The notes: a model not told the origin generated them from the letters alone. 64,000 nucleotides of DNA from Marinimicrobium sp038419845 (GCF_038419845.1 NZ_JBCAQT010000005.1:186001-250000), one strand, 5' to 3'. Positions 39,622 to 49,092 are shown, numbered from the stretch's first letter. A program made the numbers and translations.

Positions 39622-40345
39622 AAATGGTGTCGTGCTTGATAATGATTTGAAAGAAAGACTTATCTTGGGAGATGTTTCATCGAATGATGTTGAGATCCTT
39701 CAGTTGCATATTGCAACGGTGTTAACGGAAGAGCAAAGTTTCTATGTGGAGCTTTCCCAGTACACGAATTTTAGTGAGATGCATGAAGCATTCAAAAGAA
39801 GAGAAGTCACGACCGGTCTTTTCTATGGAAACGAGATGCTAGCGGAACCTGCTACCTATAAAGAAGCGAACATAGAACAAATTAAAACTATTCTCGATAA
39901 AGGGGCAGTCTTACCCAACGATGTAATAAAGCATTTGATTAAAGCAGATAACCTGGAGTTGGCGGAAGATCTAGTCGCTCTGGGTTACGACATAAACCTC
40001 GAGTTTCAGGACGAATTTTCTAGCATGAATGGAGTTGAACTTCTTGCAAGAAATTACACGTATAACCCTCTTGGAAGCGACCCTGGAAAAAGAGCGAATG
40101 ATATTCGTAGGCTTTCTGATCTGGGAGTCCCTTTAGATGTGGCGGATGGGACTCGAGACGTTTTGGATATAGTTTTAGATGCGTCAGTCAAGACCAGCTA
40201 TGAGCCGAGCGCACGCCGCCTGGGTAATCTCGCACGCAACTTGATAGATATGGGAGTAGAGCTGGATGCCAGTCATTTTCAGCTTTTGGAAAAGCTGGAA
40301 AGAGAGAAGCCATACGTATATCGAGAGGTCTGGGTTGAGGGCTGA
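39566..40345 (+). CDS. Ankyrin-like repeat protein, possibly the 3' part of a split gene
   Basis: A 259-residue protein if started at ATG 39566 (GGAGGG site 6 bases before). The sequence has ankyrin-like helical repeats: LLNALDENGVVLDNDLKERL, IKTILDKGAVLPNDVIKHL, AEDLVALGYDINLEF, RRLSDLGVPLDVADGTRDVL and LIDMGVELDASHFQLLEKL. Such repeats mediate protein contacts. It overlaps the previous ORF by 56 bases in another frame, with a G7 tract in the overlap. If the tract length changes, both would be read as one protein. AT-rich, unlike the core genes downstream. Confidence 0.55.
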   Translation: MSRGGVLLSAESLLNALDENGVVLDNDLKERLILGDVSSNDVEILQLHIATVLTEEQSFYVELSQYTNFSEMHEAFKRREVTTGLFYGNEMLAEPATYKEANIEQIKTILDKGAVLPNDVIKHLIKADNLELAEDLVALGYDINLEFQDEFSSMNGVELLARNYTYNPLGSDPGKRANDIRRLSDLGVPLDVADGTRDVLDIVLDASVKTSYEPSARRLGNLARNLIDMGVELDASHFQLLEKLEREKPYVYREVWVEG

Positions 40346-40574
40346 AAAAAAAGGGGTTAGGACGGAACACAGCGTTACCTGATGCTGGTCGCCGTAGTTA
40401 TGGCGTAAGCGCCTAACCAATGATTGTAGTTCTATGAGGATTTTGAGGAAGGGTGCACTAAACAAGCTCCCTCTCATCAACTCACGCATTTTGGCAGGTA
40501 GCCACTATGGCTACGTTCGTACATCCAAAGCCCAAACTTGCCACATTAGGCTCCAAGGCGCAAGACTTTGAGGG

Positions 40575-40601
40575 AAAAAATGGGCCGCTTTTAGCGGCCC
40601 A
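40575..40601 (-). terminator. Rho-independent terminator of the ycgB-yeaH-yeaG operon
   Basis: An 8-base-pair stem TGGGCCGC/GCGGCCCA with loop TTTTA (40581-40601), followed on the minus strand by six T (A run at 40575-40580). It lies 7 bases after the SpoVR-family stop. The 230 bases between here and the ankyrin-like gene hold no evident gene. Confidence 0.9.
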
Positions 40602-40607
40602 TTCGGG

Positions 40608-42122
40608 TTACTCACTAGCGATAGGCGGGCAATGAAAGCTCTGCGCAATCCGCTCGCCTTCCATCGAATGCAAATGCACATCAAACCCCCACAGCCTATG
40701 CAGGTGGCGGATGACTTCCTGGGCGGAGTTGTCCAGGGGCTTTCTGGAGTGGCGGGTGTGGTGCAGGGTGATGGAGCGGTCGCCTCGTATGTCGACGCTG
40801 TGGACCTGGATGTTGGGCTCGCGGTTGCCCAGGTTGTACAGGCCCGCCAGGGACTGGCGTACGGCGCGGTAGCCTTCTTCGTCGTGGATGGCGTCGACTT
40901 CGATGTGGGCTTCGTGGTCGTCGTCCACTACGGTGAAGAGTTTCAGGTCGCGGATGATTTTGGGCGAGAGGAATTGCAGGATGAAGCTCTCATCCTTGAA
41001 GTTGCGCATGGCGAACTGCATGGTCTCTTTCCAGTCGCTGCCGGCGATGTCCGGAAACCAGAGGCGGTCTTCCTCGGTGGGGTGTTCGCAGATGCGGCGG
41101 ATGTCCATCATCATGTTGAACCCCAGGGTGTAGGGGTTGATGCCGCTGTAGTAGGGGCTGTCGTAGGGCGGCTGGTAGATCACGCTGGAGTGGGACTGGA
41201 GGAACTCCATCATGAAGGCCTCGGTCACCAGGCCCCGGTCGTAGAGCTCATTCACCAGGGTGTAGTGCCAGAAGCAGGCCCAGCCCTCGTTCATCACCTG
41301 GGTCTGGCGCTGGGGGTAGAAGTACTGGGCGATTTTGCGCACGATGCGCACCACTTCGCGCTGCCAGGGCTCCAGTAGGGGGGCGTTCTTCTCGATGAAG
41401 TACAGCAGGTTCTCCTGGGGTTCGCTGGGGTAGCGGTGCTCGGGAGTGGGGTCCTCCGCCTCCGGGGTCATCCGGGGGATGGTGCGCCAGAGGTCGTTGA
41501 CCTGTCGCTGCATGTATTCTTCGCGCTCGGCTTGCCGTTCGCGCTCGTCGTAGGCCGATATGGGGGAGGGGCGCTTGTAGCGGTCCACGCCGTAGTTCAT
41601 CAGGGCGTGGCAGGAGTCCAGGGTCTGCTCCACGGCGGTGATGCCGTGGCGCTCTTCGCATTGGGCGATGTAGTTTTTGGCAAAGAGAAAGTAGTCGATG
41701 ATGGAGTCGGCATCGGTCCAGGTGCGGAACAGGTAATTGCCCTTGAAAAAGGAGTTGTGGCCGTAGCAGGCGTGGGCGATCACCAGCGCCTGCATGGTCA
41801 TGGTGTTCTCCTCCATCAGGTAGGCGATGCAGGGGTTGGAGTTGATCACGATCTCGTAGGCCAGGCCCATCTGGCCCCGGCTGTAAGCGTTCTCCACCGA
41901 GAGGAACTGTTTGCCATAGGACCAGTGGTGGTAGCCCAGCGGCATGCCCGCGGCCGCGTAGGCGTCCATCATCTGCTCGGAGCTGATCACCTCTATCTGG
42001 TTGGGATAGGTATCCAGCCCGAACTCGCTGGCAATTTCGCCGATGATCCGGTCGTATTCTCCGACCAACTCGAAGGTCCAGTCGGAACTGGTGGAGATGG
42101 GTTGGTACTTACGTTCGTGCAT
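40608..42122 (-). CDS. ycgB: SpoVR family protein
   Basis: A 504-residue protein of the SpoVR/YcgB family. Recognised by its length, the block HACYGHNSFFKGNYLF, the conserved QVMNEGWACFWHYTLVNELYD and the end region with DVHLHSME. The His and Glu residues of these blocks could bind a metal. Function in gammaproteobacteria is unclear; it is induced under stationary phase and starvation in E. coli. It is the last gene of a three-gene operon with a PrkA-type kinase and a DUF444 protein, 3 bases after the latter. Confidence 0.95.
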   Translation of the reverse strand: MHERKYQPISTSSDWTFELVGEYDRIIGEIASEFGLDTYPNQIEVISSEQMMDAYAAAGMPLGYHHWSYGKQFLSVENAYSRGQMGLAYEIVINSNPCIAYLMEENTMTMQALVIAHACYGHNSFFKGNYLFRTWTDADSIIDYFLFAKNYIAQCEERHGITAVEQTLDSCHALMNYGVDRYKRPSPISAYDERERQAEREEYMQRQVNDLWRTIPRMTPEAEDPTPEHRYPSEPQENLLYFIEKNAPLLEPWQREVVRIVRKIAQYFYPQRQTQVMNEGWACFWHYTLVNELYDRGLVTEAFMMEFLQSHSSVIYQPPYDSPYYSGINPYTLGFNMMMDIRRICEHPTEEDRLWFPDIAGSDWKETMQFAMRNFKDESFILQFLSPKIIRDLKLFTVVDDDHEAHIEVDAIHDEEGYRAVRQSLAGLYNLGNREPNIQVHSVDIRGDRSITLHHTRHSRKPLDNSAQEVIRHLHRLWGFDVHLHSMEGERIAQSFHCPPIASE

Positions 42123-42125
42123 GGG

Positions 42126-43412
42126 TTATACCGCCTGCCTGTGACTCTCTTTGTGGAACAACTCGCGAAATACCGGGTAGATATCCCGCACATCGGTAAT
42201 CTGTTCCATGGCGAATACATCCGGGAAGCGCTGCTGTACTTCCTCGTATTCGTGCCAGAGTGCCTGATGTTCCCTCTGCGTGATCTCGATGTAGGAAAAG
42301 TACTGCACGTTAGGGAGTATCGACTCGCACAACAGCTCCTGACAGGCGCTGGAGTCTTCGTTCCAGTTGTCGCCGTCGGAGGCCTGGGCCCCGTAAATAT
42401 TCCACTCGCTCACCGGGTAGCGCGCCTCCATGACGCTGTGCATCAGTTTGAGCGCACTGGAGACGATGGTGCCACCGGTTTCGCGCGAGTAGAAAAACTC
42501 CTCCTCGTCCACCTCTTTGGCGCTGGTGTGGTGACGGATGAACACCACCTCGGTGTGTTCGTAATTGCGCTTCAAGAACAGGTAGAGCAGGATGAAAAAG
42601 CGTTTGGCCATGTCTTTGGTGGACTGGGTCATGGAGCCGGACACGTCCATCAGGCAGAACATCACCGCCTTGCTGCGCGGCAGCGGGTGTTTGGTGTGGA
42701 GGTTGTATTTCAGATCGAAGGTGTCCAGCCAGGGGATGCGCTTGATGCGGGTCTCCAGGTCGGCGATCTCCTCCTCCAGGGCCTTGACCTTGCGCGGGTC
42801 GTAGAGAATGTCCTTTTTCTCCTGCTCCTCGGCGAGCTGGGCCTGCAGCTCCCGCAGCCGGCGGCGCTTTTTGGCGGTCAGCGCGATGCGCCGGGCGTGA
42901 GCCGAGCGCATGGAGCGCACCACGTTCAGTTGCCCGGGGTTGCCCTCATTGCTGAAACCGGCCCGGCGGCGCTCGAAGTGCTCGTCGCCCTTGAGCTGGC
43001 GTTTGACCAGGTTGGGCAGGGCCAGATCGTCGAACATGAAGTCCAGAAACTCGCTCTGGGAAATCTGGAACACAAACTCGTCTTCGCCCTCGCCGCTGTC
43101 GCTGGCCTCCGAGCCGCCGCTGCCCGCGCCGCCCCCCTGGGGGCGGGGAATGCGGTCGCCCCGGGTGAACTCCCGGTTGCCCGGCAGGACGTTCTCCCGC
43201 TGGCCGCCCTGGCCGTGGTGAAACACCGGCTCGTTGATGTCGCGCGAGGGGATGCTGATTGTCTCGCCCTGTTCCATGTCGGTGATGGAGCGTTTGCTCA
43301 CCGCACCGGCGACGGCCTTTTTGATGTGATCCTTATAGCGACGCAGGAAGCGCTGTCGGTTGACGGCGCTTTTGTTTTTGGCGTTCAGTCGGCGGTCGAC
43401 AATATGACTCAT
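42126..43412 (-). CDS. yeaH: YeaH/YhbH family protein (DUF444)
   Basis: A 428-residue cytoplasmic protein of the DUF444 family. The N-terminal part is basic (RRLNAKNKSAVNRQRFLRR), followed by a disordered Gly/Ser/Glu region. The C-terminal half is a von Willebrand A-like domain with the MIDAS motif DVSGSMTQSTKDMAKRFF at about residue 250. In E. coli it is made together with the YeaG kinase under nitrogen and stationary-phase stress. It lies between the kinase (30 bases upstream) and SpoVR (3 bases downstream), the conserved order of this operon. Confidence 0.95.
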   Translation of the reverse strand: MSHIVDRRLNAKNKSAVNRQRFLRRYKDHIKKAVAGAVSKRSITDMEQGETISIPSRDINEPVFHHGQGGQRENVLPGNREFTRGDRIPRPQGGGAGSGGSEASDSGEGEDEFVFQISQSEFLDFMFDDLALPNLVKRQLKGDEHFERRRAGFSNEGNPGQLNVVRSMRSAHARRIALTAKKRRRLRELQAQLAEEQEKKDILYDPRKVKALEEEIADLETRIKRIPWLDTFDLKYNLHTKHPLPRSKAVMFCLMDVSGSMTQSTKDMAKRFFILLYLFLKRNYEHTEVVFIRHHTSAKEVDEEEFFYSRETGGTIVSSALKLMHSVMEARYPVSEWNIYGAQASDGDNWNEDSSACQELLCESILPNVQYFSYIEITQREHQALWHEYEEVQQRFPDVFAMEQITDVRDIYPVFRELFHKESHRQAV

Positions 43413-43442
43413 ACGCGTACCTCGTGTGCCGGGTCGGCGGCC

Positions 43443-45365
43443 TTACTGGGATTTGCGTACCCGCAAATACCACTCGGACAGCAGCCGAACCTGCTTCTCG
43501 GTATAGCCGCGCTCGATCATGCGCGCGACAAAGTCCTGGTGCTTTTTCTGGTCCGCGGCCGAGGCCTTGGCATTGAACGAGATCACCGGCAGCAGGTCCT
43601 CGGTGTTGGAGAACATCTTCTGCTCGATCACCGAGCGCAGCTTCTCGTAGCTGTTCCAGGCCGGGTTGCGGCCGTTGTTGTGGGCCCGGGCGCGCAGCAC
43701 AAAGTTGACAATCTCGTTGCGGAAATCCTTGGGGTTGCTGATGCCGGCCGGTTTCTCGATTTTCTCCAGTTCCTGGTTGAGCGACTCGCGGTCGAGAATC
43801 TCGCCGGTATCCGGGTCGCGGTATTCCTGGTCCTGTATCCAGAAGTCGGCAAAGGTGACGTAGCGGTCGAAAATGTTCTGGCCGTACTCGGTGTAGGACT
43901 CCAGATACGCGGTCTGGATTTCCTTGCCGATGAAGTCCACGTAGCGGGGCGCCAGGTATTCCTTGATGAAGCCCAGGTAGCGCTCGCGCACCTCCGGCGG
44001 GAATTGCTCGCGCTCGATCTGTTGCTCGAGCACGTACAGTAGGTGCACGGGGTTGGCCGCCACTTCGGTGGGGTCAAAGTTGAACACTTTGGACAGAATC
44101 TTGAACGCGAAGCGGGTGGACAGCCCGGTCATGCCCTCGTCGACGCCGGCCGCGTCCCGGTACTCCTGAATGGACTTGGCTTTGGGGTCGGTGTCTTTGA
44201 GGCTCTCGCCGTCGTACACGCGCATCTTGGAATAGATGTTGGAGTTGTCGGGTTCCTTGAGGCGCGAGAGGATGATGAACTTGGCCAGCATGCGCAGGGT
44301 GTCCGGTGCGCAGTGGGCGCGGGCGAGCGAACTGTTCTGCAGCAGCTTCTCGTAAATCTTCACCTCTTCGGAGACCCGCAGGCAGTAGGGCACCTTGACG
44401 ATGTACACCCGGTCGAGAAAGGCCTCGTTGTTTTTGTTGTTCTTGAACGCCAGCCACTCGGACTCGTTGGAGTGGGCGAGCACGGTGCCCTCAAAGGGAA
44501 TGGCGCTCAAGCCCTCGGTGCTGTTGTAGTTCCCCTCCTGGGTGGCGGTCAGCAGTGGGTGCAGCACTTTAATCGGCGCCTTGAACATCTCCACAAATTC
44601 CATCAGGCCCTGGTTGGCCCGGCAGAGGCCGCCCGAAAAGCTGTAGGCGTCCGGGTCGTTCTGGGGGTAATCCTCCAGCTTGCGGATGTCCACCTTGCCC
44701 ACCAACGCGGAGATGTCCTGGTTGTTTTCATCGCCCGGTTCGGTTTTGGAAATGGCGATCTGGTCCAGAATGGAGGGGTAGACTTTCACGACCCGAAACT
44801 GGCTCAGATCCCCCTCGTAGTCGTGCAGCCGTTTGACCGCCCAGGGCGACATGATGGTTTTCAGGTAGCGGGCGGGAATGCCGTAGTCTTCCTGCAGAAT
44901 CTGCCCGTCTTCGGCGGAGTTGAACAGTCCCAGCGGCGACTCGAACACTGGCGAGCCTTTCAGGCAGTAGATGGGCATCTGTTCCATCAGGGCCTTGAGT
45001 TTTTCCGCCAGTGAGGACTTGCCGCCACCGACCGGGCCGAGCAGGTAAAGAATCTGCTTTTTCTCCTCGAGGCCCTGAGCGGCGTGTTTGAAGTAGGAGA
45101 CAATCTGCTCCACGCACTCTTCCATGCCATAAAACTCCTGAAAGGCTTCGTAACGCTTGATCACCTTGTTGGAGAAGATGCGGCTCAGGCGTGGGTCCAT
45201 TGAGGTATCAACCAGCTCCGGTTCGCCAATGGCCATGAGCATTCGCTCGGCGGCGGTGGCGTAAACGCCCGGGTCCTGTTTGCACAGATCCAGGTAATCC
45301 TGGATGCTCATTTCTTCCTGCTGCGTGGCAGCGTAGCGCTCGCGGTAGTGATTGAAAATGGTCAT
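43443..45365 (-). CDS. yeaG: PrkA/YeaG family serine protein kinase
   Basis: A 640-residue protein of the PrkA family. The N-terminal AAA-type domain has the Walker A motif LLGPVGGGKSSLAEKL at about residue 107. The C-terminal part is the PrkA kinase-like domain, ending GYTEKQVRLLSEWYL. First gene of the operon with yeaH and ycgB; such operons are RpoS-dependent in enterobacteria. Usual length for the family (about 640), so it is complete. Confidence 0.95.
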   Translation of the reverse strand: MTIFNHYRERYAATQQEEMSIQDYLDLCKQDPGVYATAAERMLMAIGEPELVDTSMDPRLSRIFSNKVIKRYEAFQEFYGMEECVEQIVSYFKHAAQGLEEKKQILYLLGPVGGGKSSLAEKLKALMEQMPIYCLKGSPVFESPLGLFNSAEDGQILQEDYGIPARYLKTIMSPWAVKRLHDYEGDLSQFRVVKVYPSILDQIAISKTEPGDENNQDISALVGKVDIRKLEDYPQNDPDAYSFSGGLCRANQGLMEFVEMFKAPIKVLHPLLTATQEGNYNSTEGLSAIPFEGTVLAHSNESEWLAFKNNKNNEAFLDRVYIVKVPYCLRVSEEVKIYEKLLQNSSLARAHCAPDTLRMLAKFIILSRLKEPDNSNIYSKMRVYDGESLKDTDPKAKSIQEYRDAAGVDEGMTGLSTRFAFKILSKVFNFDPTEVAANPVHLLYVLEQQIEREQFPPEVRERYLGFIKEYLAPRYVDFIGKEIQTAYLESYTEYGQNIFDRYVTFADFWIQDQEYRDPDTGEILDRESLNQELEKIEKPAGISNPKDFRNEIVNFVLRARAHNNGRNPAWNSYEKLRSVIEQKMFSNTEDLLPVISFNAKASAADQKKHQDFVARMIERGYTEKQVRLLSEWYLRVRKSQ

Positions 45366-45842
45366 CGATCAACTCCTGCCCTTACGTGTCGGGTGGTCGC
45401 CAAAGTGAGCCAAGCCAGGCGTCGGTTTATGGCGTTAGCGGCTTAGCCGAAAGAGTGTTCTCTGGAAATGTGCGAGAGGTCCTTTTTTCTGTACGTATCT
45501 GTCTTTAAGCATAGTCCCAAAGTGGCGCTTGGGTAATACCTCTTGTCAAAAAAATTCGCCGCTTAGCGCCATTTGTCGCGCCGGTGGGTGGATACCCCGG
45601 TGGTTGGTTATTGATGCGCAATATTCGGGCCATACTGTGACTTTCTCCACCGATAAACGCCGTTTTCGGTCGGACGAGGGGAAGGCACTCTTCGCACTGG
45701 CTTTGACTGGCAAAGACGCGCCAGGTTTCATTGAAAAGAACGCTTTTTTGAACGCGACGGATCACAAGATGTGCCATAATGTGCAACCTCGCACGGGGGC
45801 CAAAGCCCCGTCTTTCAGCACTGGTAATGGATTGGACTAAGT
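45366..45842. other. Intergenic region between divergent yeaG and galE
   Basis: A 477-base gap. The galE side carries an extended -10 candidate at 45770-45779 (TGC then CATAAT), without a clear -35. The yeaG side holds no recognisable sigma-54 -24/-12 pair. No gene with a ribosome site and plausible protein was seen on either strand. Confidence 0.5.
45770..45779 (+). promoter_or_regulatory. Extended -10 promoter candidate for galE
   Basis: TG-x followed by CATAAT (45774-45779), 64 bases before the galE start. The -35 region shows no clear match. Assigned by eye. Confidence 0.35.
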
Positions 45843-46889
45843 ATGCACTCACCCTCATCAAAAGCCGCGGACCGTCAGGAGATTCTGGTAACCGGGGGCG
45901 CGGGTTACATCGGCAGCCACGTCTGCGTGGAACTGGTCAATGCCGGCTACCAGCCGGTCATCGTGGACAACCTGAGCAACAGCAAGCGCGAGGCGGTCAA
46001 CCGCATTGCCCGCATCTGCGATGTGGAGCCGGTGTTTTACGAGCTGGACCTCAATAACCGCGAAGGTCTGCTGGAAGTCTTCAAAAAGCACAGATTCGGT
46101 GCGGTCATGCACTTTGCCGGACTCAAGGCGGTGGGCGAGTCCAGCCAGATTCCTCTGACCTATTATCGGGAAAACGTGGGCGGCACCCTGACCCTGGCCG
46201 AAGTGATGACCGAAACCGGTCAGGGCAAGTTGATTTTCAGCTCATCGGCCACGGTCTACGGCGATCCGGAGACCGTGCCCATCGATGAGAGCTTTCCCAC
46301 CAGCGCCACCAACCCCTACGGGCGCAGCAAATTGATCATTGAGGAGATTCTGCGCGATCTGGCGGCGGCGCCCGACAATCAGTGGAATATCAGCCTGTTA
46401 CGCTACTTCAACCCGGCCGGTGCGCACGAGAGCGGCCTGATCGGCGAAGACCCGGCGGGCATACCCAACAATCTGCTGCCCTACGTGGCCCAGGTGGCCA
46501 TTGGCAAGTTGCCCGAGCTGAGTGTGTTCGGTGACGACTACGACACCGTCGACGGCACCGGCGTGCGCGACTACATTCATGTGGTGGATCTGGCCAAAGG
46601 CCATGTGGCCGCCCTGGAAGGGCTCTACCAGGCCGACCCCGGCTGCCGGGCCTACAATCTGGGCACCGGGCGGGGCTATTCGGTGCTGCAGATGGTCGAG
46701 GCCTTCGAGCGTGCCAGTGGCCGCGACGTGCCTTATCGCGTTGCGCCCCGGCGCCCCGGTGATATTGCCAGCTGTTACGCCAATGCCGACAAGGCTCAGC
46801 GCGAGCTGGGCTGGACCGCCGAGTTCGGTCTGGAGCGGATGATGGAAGACACCTGGCGCTGGCAGTCACAGAACCCCGATGGTTATTGA
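45843..46889 (+). CDS. galE: UDP-glucose 4-epimerase
   Basis: A 348-residue extended SDR enzyme interconverting UDP-glucose and UDP-galactose, supplying galactose for polysaccharides. NAD-binding motif VTGGAGYIGSHVCVEL near the N-terminus, catalytic Ser/Thr in FSSSATVYGDP, Tyr and Lys in NPYGRSKLIIEEIL, then LRYFNPAGAHESGLIGEDP, the GalE-specific loop. Length is normal. Followed 24 bases later by the ion exchanger gene, which may be co-transcribed. Confidence 0.95.
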   Translation: MHSPSSKAADRQEILVTGGAGYIGSHVCVELVNAGYQPVIVDNLSNSKREAVNRIARICDVEPVFYELDLNNREGLLEVFKKHRFGAVMHFAGLKAVGESSQIPLTYYRENVGGTLTLAEVMTETGQGKLIFSSSATVYGDPETVPIDESFPTSATNPYGRSKLIIEEILRDLAAAPDNQWNISLLRYFNPAGAHESGLIGEDPAGIPNNLLPYVAQVAIGKLPELSVFGDDYDTVDGTGVRDYIHVVDLAKGHVAALEGLYQADPGCRAYNLGTGRGYSVLQMVEAFERASGRDVPYRVAPRRPGDIASCYANADKAQRELGWTAEFGLERMMEDTWRWQSQNPDGY

Positions 46890-46913
46890 GTCTGAATTGA
46901 GGATTGACGCGAC

Positions 46914-47867
46914 ATGTTGAATCTTTTCTGGTTGGCTTTGGGCCTGGTGCTGTTGACCGGCGGGGGCGAAGCCCTGGTTCGCGGGGCCCTGGCTCTGGCG
47001 CGCCGCGCGGGGGTGTCGCCGCTGCTGGCAGGCCTGGTGATTGTCGGCTTTGGCACCTCGGCGCCGGAGCTGGTGGTATCGCTGGAGGCGGCGCTCAATA
47101 ATCAGCCGGACATTGCCCTGGGCAATGTGGTCGGGAGCAATATTGCCAACATTCTGCTGATACTGGGCCTGAGTGGCCTGATTCTGCCGCTGTCGGTACA
47201 GCGCAATGCGCTCAAACGGGACGGTTTTGCGATGCTGGGCGCCACCGGGCTGTTTTTGCTGTTCGCCTGGAATGGAGCACTGACGCGCACCGATGGCCTG
47301 ATGATGCTGGTGGCACTGGCGGCCTATCTGATCTGGTCCTATCGCACCGAGCGGGTCCAGCCGGATGCGCCGGAGGTGGCGCTGCATCAGGCCGAGTCGG
47401 AAGAGCTGACCCATGTGCCGCCGTCCTTGCCGCTGAGCCTGCTGTCGGCAATTGGCGGCCTGGTGCTGCTCATCCTCGGCGCGCGCGCCTTTCTGACCGG
47501 CGCCGTGGGCATCGGGCAGTGGCTGGGCGTGCCCGAGGCGATCATCGGTCTGACGCTGGTGGCCGTGGGCACCTCGCTGCCGGAGCTGGCGGTGTCGCTG
47601 ATTGCGGTGCTGCGCCGCCACGGCGATGTCGCGGTGGGCAACATCCTGGGCAGCAATATCTTCAATATCCTGGCCATTCTCGGCGTGTCTTCCATCATCC
47701 AGCCGCTGCCCCTGGCGGGCCGCCTGATGCTGATCGATCAGTGGGTGATGTTGGCCGTGGCCCTCGCGCTGGTGGGCTTTCTGATCACCGGTTTGCGCCT
47801 GAATCGGGTGGAGGCGGGTATTCTTCTGGGCGGGTACGTGATTTACGTGGCTTCGATGGCGGTGTGA
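46914..47867 (+). CDS. Calcium/sodium antiporter (YrbG family)
   Basis: A 317-residue inner-membrane protein with about ten helices in two inverted repeats. The alpha-repeat motifs are VGFGTSAPELVVSLEAAL (first) and VAVGTSLPELAVSLIAVL followed by GNILGSNIFNILAILG (second), which form the cation site of the Ca2+:cation antiporter family. Expected to move Ca2+ out against Na+ or H+. Length normal. A REP-like repeat lies just after the stop, before the convergent DegV gene. Confidence 0.95.
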   Translation: MLNLFWLALGLVLLTGGGEALVRGALALARRAGVSPLLAGLVIVGFGTSAPELVVSLEAALNNQPDIALGNVVGSNIANILLILGLSGLILPLSVQRNALKRDGFAMLGATGLFLLFAWNGALTRTDGLMMLVALAAYLIWSYRTERVQPDAPEVALHQAESEELTHVPPSLPLSLLSAIGGLVLLILGARAFLTGAVGIGQWLGVPEAIIGLTLVAVGTSLPELAVSLIAVLRRHGDVAVGNILGSNIFNILAILGVSSIIQPLPLAGRLMLIDQWVMLAVALALVGFLITGLRLNRVEAGILLGGYVIYVASMAV

Positions 47868-47886
47868 TTGTTCCTCCACCCGGAAT

Positions 47887-47981
47887 GGCGGATGCGCTTG
47901 ACGCTCCGAAACGTCGGACCGATCCGCCCTACGGATGGCACGGAGGTGGCGTAGGGCGGATAAGCCTAAGGCGCATCCGCC
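47887..47981. repeat. REP-like inverted repeat, diverged copy
   Basis: Begins GGCGGATGCGCTTGACGCT and ends GGCGCATCCGCC. Inner arms CCGCCCTACG and CGTAGGGCGG are separated by about 20 bases. The outer arms have diverged, unlike the perfect copy at 63445-63525. Sits between the convergent exchanger and DegV genes. Confidence 0.8.
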
Positions 47982-47991
47982 GTTGCCTGAC

Positions 47992-48942
47992 TTACACCAA
48001 CTCTTTATCGGTCGCGAACGCCAACGCAAAGGCCCCGGGCCCGACATTGACGGTGCCGGTCATGCTCATCATTGAGAGCATGGTTTTGAGGCCTTTGCGC
48101 TCGCAGTCTTTGCGAAACTCCACCAGGATCGTGTGGTTTTTGATCTCCTCCAGCGGCCCGCCGTAGCTCATGGTGATGACGTCGCTGGTCAGTCCCTGTT
48201 TCGCCTGGCGGCGCACGTGGGCAAACAGCGTTTCCAGGCTGCCCCAGAATCCCTTGCCCGTGGTCATTTTTTCGGTCTCGCCCTTGTGCAGCTGCACGAT
48301 GGGGCGCAGATTGAGAATGTTGGCGATCTGGAAGCTCAGCCAGGAAATTTTGTGGTCTGACTTGCGCATGTGTCGACGCACCCGCATGTAGGACAGGTCG
48401 TTGGGGACGATGTAGCCGTAGACCTGGTCCCGCATTTGGTCGATTTCCCGGATGGAGCGATTCAGCGGCGCCTTCTCTATCCTGACCCGCTTGACCAGCT
48501 CGTACACCAGCAGGGCATGGCCGGTAAACATCGACATGCTGTCGTGCAGACGGATCCGGAAGGGCGGGCGTTCGGGCTGCTGTTGGCTGATTTCCCGGAA
48601 TCTGGGCTCGTTGACCAGCGCCGCCTCCGACACCCGTTTGAACACCTCGCTTTTGCGGCTGTTGATGGTCACGACCTGGACCAGATCGTACTTGGGCAGC
48701 AGGCGCTGGCGCAGGATTTCGGTCATGTCCTGGACCGAGAGCGGTTCCGACTGGGCCAGGCCGTACTTCTCCCGGCTGTGGGAGAGATAGAACTGCAGGG
48801 TGCTTTTGGGGTTGCGGTAGTCGAGCTGCCGACCTCCGGCGTGCCGGATGTAAATGGGCAGCACTTCGATATTGTGCTCGCGGATGAACTGGGCGGGCAG
48901 GTCGCAGCTTGAGTCTACGGCGATGCAGGTGCGCGCGTTCAT
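47992..48942 (-). CDS. DegV family protein
   Basis: A 316-residue cytoplasmic protein of the DegV (EDD fold) family, fatty-acid-binding proteins. The N-terminal AVDSSCDLPAQFIREHNIEV matches the family start (usually 'DSTAD/SCDLP'). The end has TVNVGPGAFALAFATDKEL, also typical. Length is slightly longer than the usual 280-300 residues, with an inserted segment around residues 90-170. In some bacteria DegV-type proteins present fatty acids to a kinase (FakB); no FakA-like gene is nearby. Confidence 0.85.
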   Translation of the reverse strand: MNARTCIAVDSSCDLPAQFIREHNIEVLPIYIRHAGGRQLDYRNPKSTLQFYLSHSREKYGLAQSEPLSVQDMTEILRQRLLPKYDLVQVVTINSRKSEVFKRVSEAALVNEPRFREISQQQPERPPFRIRLHDSMSMFTGHALLVYELVKRVRIEKAPLNRSIREIDQMRDQVYGYIVPNDLSYMRVRRHMRKSDHKISWLSFQIANILNLRPIVQLHKGETEKMTTGKGFWGSLETLFAHVRRQAKQGLTSDVITMSYGGPLEEIKNHTILVEFRKDCERKGLKTMLSMMSMTGTVNVGPGAFALAFATDKELV

Positions 48943-49092
48943 GGTGCCTCCGAATCCTGGGAAACTGGTTATTAAAAGATACTGACGCCAGTTTCCGGTT
49001 TTTTCAGAGCATTACCCAGTGGTTATTACCACTGTCGTGTGTGCGGCGATGTCGCTGCGTTTTGTGAGACTTGGCTCACAAGTATAGTCGAT

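Noticed and set aside
40608..42122. Sporulation gene (SpoVR name)
   Set aside because: The family name comes from Bacillus; with yeaG and yeaH this is the gammaproteobacterial stress operon.
41436..44042. 868-codon plus-strand frame opposite ycgB, yeaH and yeaG
   Set aside because: Covers parts of three well-recognised genes on the other strand, low-complexity Val/Gly/Leu composition, no family resemblance.
46866..48047. 393-codon minus-strand frame opposite the Na+/Ca2+ exchanger
   Set aside because: Gln/His/Arg-rich composition typical of antisense frames; the exchanger on the plus strand has both alpha-repeat motifs.
49017..49034. Hairpin CAGTGGT/ACCACTG after the histidine kinase gene as a terminator
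   Set aside because: Short stem, no T run on the minus strand, and 60 bases from the stop; too weak to list.
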